Positions 37,301 to 50,488 of a DNA stretch of 64,000 nucleotides are shown here, in pieces. Origin of the DNA: Agelas oroides (Eukaryota; Porifera; Demospongiae; Agelasida; Agelasidae); assembly GCA_949130485.1 (NCBI GenBank), contig OX422197.1:6676991-6740990 (forward strand), in the 5' to 3' direction. Position numbers and translations under genes: made by a program. Position 1 is the stretch's first letter; each line of letters begins with the position of its first letter. Below the pieces are notes generated by a model. The model saw only the letters and a list, made by a program, of their open reading frames with translations, was not told the origin of the DNA and made no database searches.

Positions 37301-39743
37301 CACAAAGCTGTACAGGCCGGCCAATATCTCCGTTCCTTGCATCGCAGCATAGTGCCGTCAATGGAAATTCGAATACATTCGCGACTAAGCATAGCTCGGT
37401 ATAAAGGTTGCACTAATGCATGGTACATAGTATCAAGAAGCTATGGGCAAGAAGAGTTTAAAAATGCAAACCCTTTCTCGGTGCAAAAGGCGCACAAAGC
37501 TGTACAGGCCGGCCAATATCTCCTTTCTCTGCATCGCAGTATAGTGCCGTCACTGGAATTCGCGTGCATTCGCGACTAATCCTTGCTCGGTACAAAAGTT
37601 GCACTAATGCAAAGTGCATATTAATCAAGAAGCTATGGGCATGAAGAGTTTAAAAATGCAAACCGTTTCTCGGTGCAAAAGGTGCACACAGCTGTACAGG
37701 CCGGCCAATATCTCCGTTCCCTGAATAGCAGTATAGTGCCGTCAATGGAAATTCGCGTACATTCGCGACTAAGCCTAACTCGGTACAAAGGTTGCACTAA
37801 TGCAAGGTACATAGTATCAAGAAGCTATGGGCAAGAAGAGTTTAAAAATGCAAACCCTTTCTCGGTGCAAAAGGCGCACAAAGCTGTACAGACCGTCCAA
37901 TATCTCCGTTCCCTGCATCGCAGTATAGTGTCGTCAATGGAATTTCGCGTGCATTCGCGACTAATCCTAGCTCGGTACATAGGTTGCACTAATGCAAGGT
38001 ACATATTATCAAGAAGCTATGGGCGTGAAGAGTTTAAAAATACAAACCATTTCTCGGTGCAAAAGGCGCACAAAGCTGTACTGGCCGGCCAATATCTCCG
38101 TTCACTGCATCGCAGTATAGTGCCGTCAATGGAAATTCGCGTACATTCGCGACTAAGCCTAGCTCGGTACAAAGGTTGCACTAATGCAAGGTACATAGTA
38201 TCAAGAAGCTATGGGCAAGAAGAGTTTAAAAATGCAAACCCTTTCTCGGTGCAAATGGCGCACAAAGCTGTACAGATCGTCCTTAATCTCCGTTCCGTGC
38301 ATCGCAGTATAGTGACGTCAATGGAAATTCGCGTGCATTCGCGACTAATCCTAGCTCGGTACAAAGGTTGCACTAATGCAAGATGCATATTATCAAGAAG
38401 CTATGGGCATGAAGAGTTTAAAAATACAAACCATTTCTCGGTGCAAAAGGCGCACAAAGCTGTACTGGCCGGCCAATATCTCCGTTCCCTGCATCGCAGT
38501 ATAGTTCCGTCAATGGAAATTCGCGTGCATTTGCGACTAATTCTAGCTCGGTACAAAGGTTGCACTAATGCAAGGTGCATATTATCAAGAAGCTATGGGC
38601 GTGAAGAGTTTAAAAATACAAACCATTTCTCGGTGCAAAAGGCGCACAAAGCTGTACTGGCTGGCCAATATCTCCGTTCCCTGCATCGCAGTATAGTGCC
38701 GTCAATGGAAATTCGCGTACATTTGCGACTAAGCCTAGCTCGGTACAAATGTTGCACTAATGCAAGGTACATAGTATCAAGAAGCTATGGGCAAGAAGTG
38801 TTTAAAAATGCAAACCCTTTCTCGGTGCCAAAGGCGCACAAAGCTGTACAGGCCGGCCAATATCTCCTTTCTCTGCATCGCAGTATAGTGCCGTCAATGG
38901 AAATTCGCGTGCATTCGCGACTAATCCTTGCTCGGTACAGAGGTTGAACTAATGCCAAGTTTATATTATCAAGAAGCTATGGGCATGAAGAGTTTAAAAA
39001 TGCAAACCTTTTCTCGGTGTAAAAGGCGCACACAGCTGTACAGGCCGGCCAATATCTCCGTTCCCTGCATCGCAGTATAGTGCCGTCAATGGAAATTCGC
39101 GTACATTCGCGACTAATCCTAGCTCGGTACAAAGGTTGCACTAATCCAAGGTACATAGTATCAAGAAGCTATGGGCAAGAAGAGTTTAAAAATGCAAACC
39201 TTTTCTCGGTGCAAAAGGCGAACAAAGCTGTACAGACCGTCCAATATCTCCGTTCCCTGCATCTCAGTATAGTGCCGTCAATGGAAATTCGCGTGCATTC
39301 GCGACTAATCCTAGCTCGGTACAAAGGTTGCACTAAAGCAAAGTGCATATTATCAAGAAGGTATGGGCAAGAAGAGTTTAAAAATACAAACCGTTTCACG
39401 GTGTAAAAGGCCCACAAAGCTGTACAGGCCGGCCAATATCTCCGTTCCTTGCATCGCAGCATAGTGCCGTCAATGGAAATTCGAATACATTCGCGACTAA
39501 TCCTAGCTCGGTACAAAGGTTGCACTTGTGCAAGGTGCATATTATCAAGAAGCTATGGGCATTAAGAGTATAAAAAAACAAACCATTTCTCGGTGCAAAA
39601 GGCGCACAAAGCTGTACTGGCCGGCCAATATCTCCGTTCCTTGCATTGCAGTATAGTACCGTCAATGGAAATTCGCGTACATTCGCGACTAATCCTAGCT
39701 CGGTACAAAGGTTGCACTAATGCAAGGTACATAGCACAAGAAG
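31364..39743 (+). repeat. 192-bp satellite array, block E (forward)
   Basis: About 44 forward monomers. Many carry the ACAGACCGTCCAATATCTCC and TACATAGTATCAAGAAGC variants (forward frame VQTVQYLRSL and ARYIVSRSYGQEEF). Five-monomer (about 960-bp) repeats are obvious: about 33901-34860 recurs at 34861-35820, and about 36010-36970 recurs at 36970-37930 with a partial third copy near 39090-39480. Open forward frames reach 424 codons (37673-38947). The right end is a microhomology junction at AAGCTT near 39743. Confidence 0.92.
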
Positions 39744-42700
39744 CTTTGTGCGCCTTTTGCACCGAGAAATGGTTTGTATTTTTAAACTCTTCATGCCCAT
39801 ATCTTCTTGATAATATGCACTTTGCATTAGTGCAACCTTTGTACCGAGCTAGGATTAGTCGCGAATGTACGCGAATTTCCATTCACGGCACAATACTGCG
39901 ATGCAGGGAACGGAGATATTGGACGGTCTGTACAGCTTTGTGCGCCTTTTGCACCGAGAAAGGGTTTGTATTTTTAAACTCTTATTCCCCATAGCTTCTT
40001 GATAATATGCACATTGCATTAGTACAACCTTTGTACCGAGCTAGAATTAGTCGCGAATGCAGGCAAATTTCCATTGACGACACTATACTGCGATGCAGGG
40101 AACGGAGATATTTGCCGGCTTTTACAGCTTTGTGCGCCTTTTGCACCGAGAAATAGTTTGTATTTTTAAACTCTTCATGCCCATAGCTTCTTGATAATAT
40201 GCACTTTACATTAGTGCAACCTCTGTACCGAGCTAGGATTAGTCGCGAATGTACGCGAATTTCCATTCACGGCACTATACTGCGATGCAGGGAACTGAGA
40301 TATTGGCTGGCCAGTACAGCTTTGTGCGCCTTTTGCACCGAGAAATGGTTTGTATTTTTAAACTCTTCATGCCCATAGCTTCTTGATAATATGCACCTTG
40401 CATTAGTGCAACCTTTGTACCGAGCTAGGATTAGTCGCGAATGCTCGCGAGTTTCCATTGACCGCACTATACTGCGATGCAGGGAACGGAGATATTGGAC
40501 GGTCTGTACAGCTTTGTGCGCCTTTTGCACCGAGAAAGAGTTTGCATTTTTAAACTCTTCTTGCCCATAGTTTCTTGATAATATGCACTTTGCATAAGTA
40601 CAACCATTGTACCGAGCTAGCATTAGTCGCGAATGCACAGGAATTTCCATTGACGGCTCTATACTGCGATGCAGGGAAAGGAGATATTTGCCGGCTTTTA
40701 CAGCTTTGTGCGCCTTTTGCACCGTGAAATAGTTTGTATTTTTAAACTCTTCATGCCCATAGCTTCTTGATAATATGCGCTTTGCATTAGTGCAACCTCT
40801 GCACCGAGCTAGGATTAGTCGCGAATGTACGCGAATTTCCATTCACGGAACTATACTGCGATGCAGGGAACGGAGATATTGGCTGGCCAGTACAGCTTTG
40901 TGCGCCTTTTGCACCGAGAAATGGTTTGTATTTTTAAACTATTCATGCCCATAGCTTCTTGATAATATGCACCTTGCATTAGTGCAACCTTTGTACCGAG
41001 CTAGGATTAGTCGCGAATGCTCGCGAGTTTCCATTGACCGCACTATACTGCGATGCAGGGAACGGAGATATTGGACGGTCTGTACAGCTTTGTGCGCCTT
41101 TTGCACCGAGAAAGGGTTTGCATTTTTAAACTCTTCTTGCCCATAGCTTCTTGATAATATGCACTTTGCATTAGTGAAACCTTTGTACCGAGCTAGGATT
41201 AGTCGCGAATGTACGCGAATTTCCATTCACGGCACTATACTGCGATGCAGGGAACGGAGATATTGGACGGTCTGTACAGCTTTGTGCGCCTTTTGCACCG
41301 AGAAAGGGTTTGTATTTTTAAACTCTTATTCCCCATAGCTTCTTGATACTATGTACCTTGCATTAGTGCAACCATTGTAACGAGCTAGGATTAGTCGCGA
41401 ATGCACGCGAATTTCCATTGACGGTACTATACTGCGATGCAGGGAAAGGAGATATTTGCCGGCCTATACAACTTTGTGCGCCTTTTACACAGAGAAATGG
41501 TTTGTATTTTTAAACTCTTCATGCCCATAGCTTCTTGATAATATGCACTTTGCATAAGTACAACCATTGTACCGAGCTAGGATTAGTCGCGAATGCACGC
41601 GAATTTCCATTGACGGCTCTATACTGCGATGCAGGGAAAGGAGATATTTGCCGGCTTTTACAGCTTTGTGCGCCTTTTGCACCGTGAAACAGTTTGTATT
41701 TTTAAACTCTTCATACCCATAGCTTCTTGATAATATGCACTTTGCATTAGTGCAACCTCTGCACCGAGCTAGGATTAGTCGCGAATGTACGCGAATTTCC
41801 ATTCACGGAACTATACTGCGATGCAGGGAACGGAGATATTGGGTGGCCAGTACAGATTTGTGCGCCTTTTGCACCGAGAAATTGTTTGTATTTTTAAACT
41901 CTTCATGCCCATAGCTTCTTGATAATATGCACCTTGCATTAGTGCAACCTTTGTACCGAGCTAGGATTTGTCGCGAATGCTCGCGAGTTTCCATTGACGG
42001 CACTATACTGCGATGCAGGGAACGGAGATATTGGACGGTCTGTACAGCTTTTGTGCACCTTTTGCACCGAGAAATGGTTTGTATTTTTAAACTCTTCATG
42101 CCCATATCTTCTTGATAATATGCACTTTGCATTAGTGAAACCTTTGTACCGAGCTAGGATTAGTCGCGAATGTACGCGAATTTCCATTCACGGCACAATA
42201 CTGCGATGCAGGGAACGGAGATATTGGACGGTCTGTACAGCTTTGTGCGCCTTTTGCACCGAGAAAGGGTTTTATTTTTAAACTCTTATTCCCCATAGCT
42301 TCTTGATACTATGTACCTTGCATTAGTGCAACCATTGTAACGAGCTACGATTAGTCGCGAATGTACGCGAATTTCCATTGACGGTAATATACTGCGATGC
42401 AGGGAAAGGAGATATTTGTCGGCCTGTACAGCTTTGTGCGCCTTTTGCACCGAGAAATGGTTTGTATTTTTAAACTCTTCATGCCCATAGCTTCTTTATA
42501 ATATGCACCTTGCATTAGTGCAACCATTGTACCGAGCTATGATTAGACGCGAATCTACGCGAATTTCAATTGACGGCTCTATACTGCGATGCAGGGAACG
42601 GAGATATTGGCCGACCAGTACAGCTTTGTGCGCCTTTTGCACAGAGAAATGGTTTGTATTTCTAAACTCTTCATGCCCATAGCTTCTTGATAATATGCAC

Positions 42701-45700
42701 TTTGCATTAGTGCAACCTTTGTACCGAGCTAGAATTAGTCGCGAATGCACGCGAATTTCCATTGACGGCTCTATACTGCGATGCAGGGAATGGAGATATT
42801 TGCCGGCTTTTACAGCTTTGTGCGCCTTTTGCACCGAGAAATAGTTTGTATTTTTAAACTCTTCATGCCCATAGCTTCTTGATAATATGCACCTTGCATT
42901 AGTGCAACCTTTGTACCGAGCTAGGATTAGTCGCGAATGCTCGCGAGTTTCCATTGACCGCACTAAACTGCGATGCAGGGAACGGAGATATTGGACGGTC
43001 TGTACAGCTTTTGTGCGCATTTTGCACCGTGAAATGGTTTGTATTTTTAAACTCTTCATGCCCATAGCTTCTTGATAATATGCACTTTGCATTAATGCAA
43101 CCCTTGTACCGAGCTAGGATTAGTCACGAATGCACGCGAATTTCCATTGATGGCACTATACTGCGATACAGGGAAAGGAGATACTTTGCCGGCCAGTACA
43201 GCTTTGTGCGCCTTTTGCACCGAGAAATGGTTTGTATTTTTAAACTCTTCATGCCCATAGCTTCTTAATAATATGCACCTTGCATTAGTGCAACCTTTGT
43301 ACCGAGCTAGGATTAGTCGCGAATGCACGCGAATTTCCATTGACGGCACTATACTGCGATGCAGGGAACGGAGATTAAGGACGGTCTGTACAGCTTTGTG
43401 CGCCTTTTGCACCGAGAAAGGGTTTGCATTTTTAAACTCTTCTTGCCCATAGCTTCTTGATACTATGTACCTTGCATTAGTGCAACCTTTGAACCGAGCT
43501 AGGTTTAGTCGCGAATGTACGCGAATTTCCATTGACGGCACTATACTACGATGCAGGGAACGGAGATATTAGACGGTCTGTACATCTTTGTGCGCCTTTT
43601 GCACCGAGAAAGGGTTTGCATATTTAAACTCTTGTTGCCCATAGCTTCTTGATACTATGTACCTTGCATTAGTGCATCCTTTGTACCGAGCTAGGCTTAG
43701 TCGCGAATGTACGCGAATTTCCATTGACGGCACTATACTACGATGCAGGGAACGGAGATATTGGCCGGCCAGTACAGCTTTGTGCGCCTTTTGCACCGAG
43801 AAATGGTTTGTATTTTTAAACTCTTCATGCCCATAGTTTCTTGATAATATGCACCTTGCATTAGTGAAACCTTTGTACCGAGCTAGGATTAGTCGTGAAT
43901 TTCCTTTGACGGCACTACTGCGATGCAGGGAAAGGAGATATTGGCCGGTCTGTACAGCTTTGTGCGCCTTTTGCACCAAGAAATGGTTTGTATTTTTAAA
44001 CTCTGCATGCCCATAGCTCCTTGATAATATGCACCTTGCATTAGTGCAACCTTTGTACCGAGCTAGGATTAGTCGCGAATGCACGCGAATTTCCATTGAC
44101 GGCACTATACTGCGATGCAGGGAACGGAGATATTGGACGGTCTGTACAGCTTTGTGCGCTTTTTACACCGAGAAAGGGTTTGCTTTTTTAAACTCTTCAT
44201 GCCCATAGCTTCTTGATACTATGTACCTTGCATTAGTGCAACCTTTTTACCGAGCAAGGATTAGTCGCGAATGTACGCGAATTTCCATTGATGGTACTAT
44301 ACTGCGATGCAGGGAAAGGAGATATTTGCCGGCCTGTACAACTTTGTGCGCCTTTTACATCGAGAAATGGTTTGTATTTTTAAACTCTTCATGCCCATAG
44401 CTTCTTGATAATATGCACTTTGCATAAGTACAACCATTGTACCGAGCTAGGATTAGTCGCGAATGCACGCGAATTTCCATTGACGGCACTATACTACGAT
44501 GCAGGGAACGGAGATATTGGACGGTCTGTACAGCTTTGTGCGCCTTTTGCACCGAGAAAGAGTTTGCATTTTTAAACTCTTCTTGCCCATAGCTTCTTGA
44601 TAATATGCACTTTGCATTAGTGAAACCTTTGTACCGAGCTAGGATTAGTCGCGAATATCCGCGAATTTCCATTCACGGCACTATGCTGCTATGCAGGGAA
44701 CGGAGATATTGGACGGTCTGTACAGCTTTGTGCGCCTTTTGCACCGAGAAAGGGTTTGTATTTTTAAACTCTTATTCGCCATAGCTTCTTGATACTATGT
44801 ACCTTGCATTAGTGCAACCTTTGTACCGAGCTAGGATTAGACGCGAATCTACGCGAATTTCCATTGACGGCACTATACTGCGGTGCAGGGAAAGGAGATA
44901 TTTGCAGGCCTATACAGCTTTGTGCGCCTTTTGCACCGAGAAATGGTTTGTATTTTTAAACTCTTCATGCCCATAGCTTCTTGATAATATGCACCTTGCA
45001 TTAGTGCAACCTTTGTACCGAGCAAGGATTAGTCGCGAATGCACGCGAATTTCCATTGACGGAACTATACTGCGATGCAGGGAACGGAGATATTGGACGG
45101 TTTGTACAGCTTTGTGCGCCTTTTGCACCGAGAAAGGGTTTGCATTTTTAAGCTCTTCTTGCCCATAGCTTCTTGATACTATGTACCTCGCATTAGTGCA
45201 ACCATTGTACCGAGCTATGATTAGACGCGAATCTACGCGAATTTCAATTGACGGCTCTATACTGCGATGCAGGGAACGGAGATATTGGCCGACCAGTACA
45301 GCTTTGTGCGCCTTTTGCACAGAGAAATGGTTTGTATTTTTAAACTCTTCATGCCCATAGCTTCTTGATAATATGCACTTTGCATTAGTGCAACCTTTGT
45401 ACCGAGCTAGAATTAGTCGCGAATGCACGCGAATTTCCATTGACGGCTCTATACTGCGATGCAGGGAAAGGAGATATTTGCCGGCTTTTACAGCTTTGTG
45501 CGCCTTTTGCACCGAGAAATAGTTTGTATTTTTAAACTCTTCATGCCCATAGCTTCTTGATAATATGCACCTTGCATTAGTGCAACCTTTGTACCGAGCT
45601 AGGCTTAGTCGCGATTTCACGCGAATTCTTATTGACGGCACTATACTGCGATGCAGGGAACAGAGATATTGGCCTGCCAGTACAGCTTTGTGCGCCTTTT

Positions 45701-48700
45701 GCACCGAGAAATGGTTTGTATTTTTAAACTCTTCATGCCCATAGCTTCTTAATAATATGCACCTTGCATTAGTGCAACCTTTGTACCGAGCTAGGATTAG
45801 TCGCGAATGCACGCGAATTTCCATTGACGGCACTATACTGCGATGCAGGGAACGGAGATTAAGGACGGTCTGTACAGCTTTGTGCGCCTTTTGCACCGAG
45901 AAAGGGTTTGCATTTTTAAACTCTTCTTGCCCATAGCTTCTTGATACTATGTACCTTGCATTAGTGCAACCTTTGAACCGAGCTAGGTTTAGTCGCGAAT
46001 GTACGCGAATTTCCATTGACGGCACTATACTACGATGCAGGGAACGGAGATATTTGACGGTCTGTACATCTTTGTGCGCCTTTTGCACCGAGAAAGGGTT
46101 TGCATTTTTAAACTCTTGTTGCCCATAGCTTCTTGATACTATGTACCTTGCATTAGTGCATCCTTTGTACCGAGCTAGGCTTAGTCGCGAATGTACGCGA
46201 ATTTCCATTGACGGCACTATACTACGATGCAGGGAACGGAGATATTGGCCGGCCAGTACAGCTTTGTGCGCCTTTTGCACCGAGAAATGGTTTGTATTTT
46301 TAAACTCTTCATGCCCATAGTTTCTTGATAATATGCACCTTGCATTAGTGAAACCTTTGTACCGAGCTAGGATTAGTCGCGAATGTACGTGAATTTCCTT
46401 TGACGGCACTATACTGCGATGCAGGGAAAGGAGATATTGGCCGGTCTGTACAGCTTTGTGCGCCTTTTGAACCAAGAAATGGTTCGTATTTTTAAACTCT
46501 GCATGCCCATAACTCCTTGATAATATGCACCTTGCATTAGTGCAACCTTTGTACCGAGCTAGGATTAGTCGCGAATGCACGCGAATTTCCATTGACGGCA
46601 CTATACTGCGATGCAGGGAACGGAGATATTGGACGGTCTGTACAGCTTTGTGCGCTTTTTACACCGAGAAAGGGTTTGCATTTTTAAACTCTTCATGCCC
46701 ATAGCTTCTTGATACTATGTACCTTGCATTAGTGCAACCTTTTTACCGAGCAAGGATTAGTCGCGAATGCACGCGAATTTCCTTTGACAGCACTATACTG
46801 CGATGCAGGGAACGGAGATATTGGCCGGCCTGTACAGCTTTGTGCGCCTTTTGCACCGAGAAATGGTTTGTATTTTTAAACTCTTCGTGCCCATAGCTTC
46901 TTGATAATATGCACCTTGCATTAGTGCAACCTTTGTACCGAGCTAGGATTAGTCGCGAATGCACGCGAATTTCCATTGACGGCACTATACTGCGATGCAG
47001 GGAACGGAGATATTGGACGGTCTGTACAGCTTTGTGCGCTTTTTACACCGAGAAAGGGTTTGCATTTTTAAACTCTTCATGCCCATAGCTTCTTGATACT
47101 ATGTACCTTGCATTAGTGCAACCTTTTTACCGAGCAAGGATTAGTCGCGAATGCACGCGAATTTCCTTTGACAGCACTATACTGCGATGCAGGGAACGGA
47201 GATATTGGCCGGCCTGTACAGCTTTGTGCGCCTTTTGCACCGAGAAATGGTTTGTATTTTTAAACTCTTCGTGCCCATAGCTTCTTGATAATATGCACCT
47301 TGCATTAGTGCAACCTTTGTACCGAGCTAGGATTAGTCGCGAATGCACGCGAATTTCCATTGACGGCACTATACTGCGATGCAGGGAATGGAGATATTGG
47401 ACGGTCTGTACAGCTTTGTGCGCCTTTTGCACCGAGAAAGGGTTTGCATTTTTAAACTCTTCATGCCCATAGCTTCTTGATAATGTGCACTTTGCATTAG
47501 TGCAACCTTTGTACCGAGCAAGGATTAGTCGCGAATGCACGCGAATTTCCATTGACGGCACTATACTGCGATGCAGAGAAAGGAGATATTGGCCGGCCTG
47601 TACAGCTTTGTGCGCCTTTTGCACCGAGAAAGGGTTTGCATTTTTAAACTCTTCATGCCCATAGCTTCTTGATAATATGCACTTTGCATTAGTGCAACCT
47701 TTGTACCGAGCAAGGATTAGACGCGAATGCACGAGAATTTACATTGACGGCACTATACTGCGATGCAGAGAAAGGAGATATTGGCCGGCCTGTACAGCTT
47801 TGTGCGCCTTTTGTACCGAGAAAGGGTTTGCATTCTTAAACTCTTCTTGCCAATAGCTTCTTGATACTATGTACTATGCATTAGTGCAACCATTATACCG
47901 AGCTAGGCTTAGTCGCGAATGTACGCGAATTTCCATTGACGGCACTATACTGCGATGCAGGGAACGGAGATATTGGCCGGCAAGTAAAGCTTTGTGCGCC
48001 TTTTGAACCGAGAAATGGGTTGTATTTTTAAACTCTTCATGCCCATAGCTTCTTGATAATATGCACCTTGCATTAGTGCAACCTTTGTACCGAGCTAGGC
48101 TTAGTCGCGAATGTACGCGAATTTCCATTGACTGCACTATACTGCGATGCAGGGAACTGAGATATTGGCCTGCCAGTACAGCTTTGTGAGCCTTTTGCAC
48201 CGAGAAAGGGTTTGTATTTTTAAAGTCTTCATGCCCATAGCCTCTAGTACTATGCACCTTGCATTAGTGCAACCTATGTACCGAGCTAGGATTAGTCGCG
48301 AATGCACGCGAATTTCCATTGACGGCACTATACTGCGATACAGAGAAAGGAGATATTGGCCGGCCAGTACAGCTTTGTGCGCCTTTTGCACCGAGAAATG
48401 GTTTGTATTTTTAAACTCTTCATGCCCATAGCTTCTTGATAATATGCACTTTGCATTAGTGCAACCTTTGTACCGAGCAAGGATTAGTCGCGAATGCACG
48501 CGAATTTCCATTGACGGCACTATACTGCGATGCAGAGAAAGGAGATATTGGCCGGCCTGTACAGCTTTGTGCGCCTTTTGCACCGAGAAAGGGTTTGCAT
48601 TTTTAAACTCTTCATGCCCATAGCTTCTTGATAATATGCACTTTGCATTAGTGCAACCTTTGTACCGAGCAAGGATTAGACGCGAATGCACGCGAATTTA

Positions 48701-50217
48701 CATTGACGGCACTATACTGCGATGCAGGGAACGGAGATATTGGACGGTCTGTACAGATTTGTGCGCCTTTTGCACCGAGAAAGGGTTTGTATTTTTAAAC
48801 TCTTCTTGCCCATAGCTTCTTGATACTATGTACCTTGGATTAGTGCAACCTTTGTACCGAGCTAGTCTTAGTCGCGAATGTACGCGAATTTCCATTGACG
48901 GCACTATACTGCGATGCAGGGAACGGAGATATTGGCCGGCCTGTACAGCTTTGTGCGCCTTTTGCACCGAGAAATGGTTTGTATTTTTAAACTCTTCATG
49001 CCCATAGCTTCTTGATAATATGCACCTTGCATTAGTGCAACCTTTGTACCGATCTAGGATTAGTCGCGAATGCACGCGAATTTCCATTGACGGCACTATA
49101 CTGCGATGCAGGGAACGGAGATATTGGACGGTCTGTACAGCTTTGTGCGCCTTTTGCACCGAGAATGGGTTTGCATTTTTAAACTCTTCTTCCCCATAGC
49201 TTCTTGATACTATGTACCATGCATTAGTGCAACCGTTATACCGAGCTAGGCTTAGTCGCGAATGTATTCGAATATCAATTGACGGCATTATGCTGCGATT
49301 CAAGGAACGGAGATATTGGCCGGCCTGTACAGCTTTGTGCTCCTTTTACATCGAGAAATGGTTTAGATTTTTAAGCTCTTCATGCCCATAGCTTCTTGAC
49401 AATATGCACCTTGCATTAGTGCAACCTTTGTACCGAGCTAGGATTAGTCGCGAATGCACGCGAATTTCCATTGACGGCACTATACTGCGATGCAGGGAAC
49501 GGAGATATTGGACGGTCTGTACAGCTTTGTGCGCCTTTTGCACCGAGAAATGGTTTGCATTTTTAAACTCTTCATGCCCATAGCTTCTTGATAATATGCA
49601 CTTTGCATTAGTGCAACCTTTGTACCGAGCAAGGATTAGTCGCGAATGCACGCGAATTTCAATTGACGGCACTATACTGCGATGCAGAGAAAGGAGATAT
49701 TGGCCGGCCTGTACAGCTTTGTGCGCCTTTTGCACCGAGAAACGGTTTGCATTTTTAAACTCTTCATGCCCATAGCTTCTTGATAATATGCACTTTCCAT
49801 TAGTGCAACCTTTGTACCGAGCAAGGATTAGTCGCGAATGCACGCGAATTTCCATTGACGGCACTCTACGGCTATACAGGGAACGGAGATATTGGTCGGC
49901 CTGTACAGCTTTGTGCGCCTTTTGCACCGAGAAAGGGTTTGCATTTTTAAACTCTTCTTGCCCATAGCTTCTTGATAATATGCACTTTGCATTAGTGCAA
50001 CCTTTGTACCGAGCTAGGATTAGTCGCGAATGCACGCGAATTTCCATTGACGGCACTATACTGCGATGCAGGGAAAGGAGATATTTGCCGGCCTGTACAG
50101 CTTTGTGCGCCTTTTGCACCGAGAAACGGTTTGCATTTTTAAATTCTTCATGCTCATAGCTTCTTGATAATATGCACTTTGCATTAGTGCAACCTTTGTA
50201 CCGAGCTTGGATTAGTC
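39744..50217 (-). repeat. 192-bp satellite array, block F (inverted), right end of the satellite
   Basis: About 55 reverse monomers sharing variants with block E, so E and F form a large imperfect inverted repeat about the junction near 39743. A 13-monomer (about 2496-bp) duplication links about 42490-44105 with 44990-46601, and a 384-bp duplication links about 46600-46985 with 46985-47370. The reverse open frame reaches 563 codons (44910-46601). The array stops in mid-monomer at ATTAGTC (50217), joined directly to a truncated MITE. Confidence 0.92.
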
Positions 50218-50339
50218 TAATTTCGTTCTACCTCCGTTCTATCTTTGAGGGTTCTCACGTGAGAATAAATACCAGCTCTCTCCGCGTGTACAACTTTCAA
50301 TTTCGCATTCCGGAGCGGAGGAGCCTGGGAACGAGGCTA
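50218..50339 (-). mobile_element. Truncated copy of the TAGCCTCGTTCCCAGGC MITE at the satellite edge
   Basis: Ends GGAGCCTGGGAACGAGGCTA and matches, in reverse orientation, the left part of the complete element at 62649-63023 (shared internal markers TTCTCACGTGAGAA, CTCAAAGATAGAACGGAGG and reverse complements). The other half is missing at the junction with the satellite. Confidence 0.75.
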
Positions 50340-50488
50340 GCTAAACCGATTTAGACCAGTTAGCAAACCGGTACGTAAACAACTTCCGGGAGGTGGTTTG
50401 AAGCCGGCTTAGTGCGGTTTAGGCGCGTGCGAGTGGCATGTAAAACACTAAGTGGCGGCTGAACGGCTTCTGTGCAATTGAAAATACA

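Noticed and set aside
1-50217. CENP-B box in the satellite monomer
   Set aside because: The TTCGCG-containing stretches do not fit the YTTCGTTGGAARCGGGA consensus.
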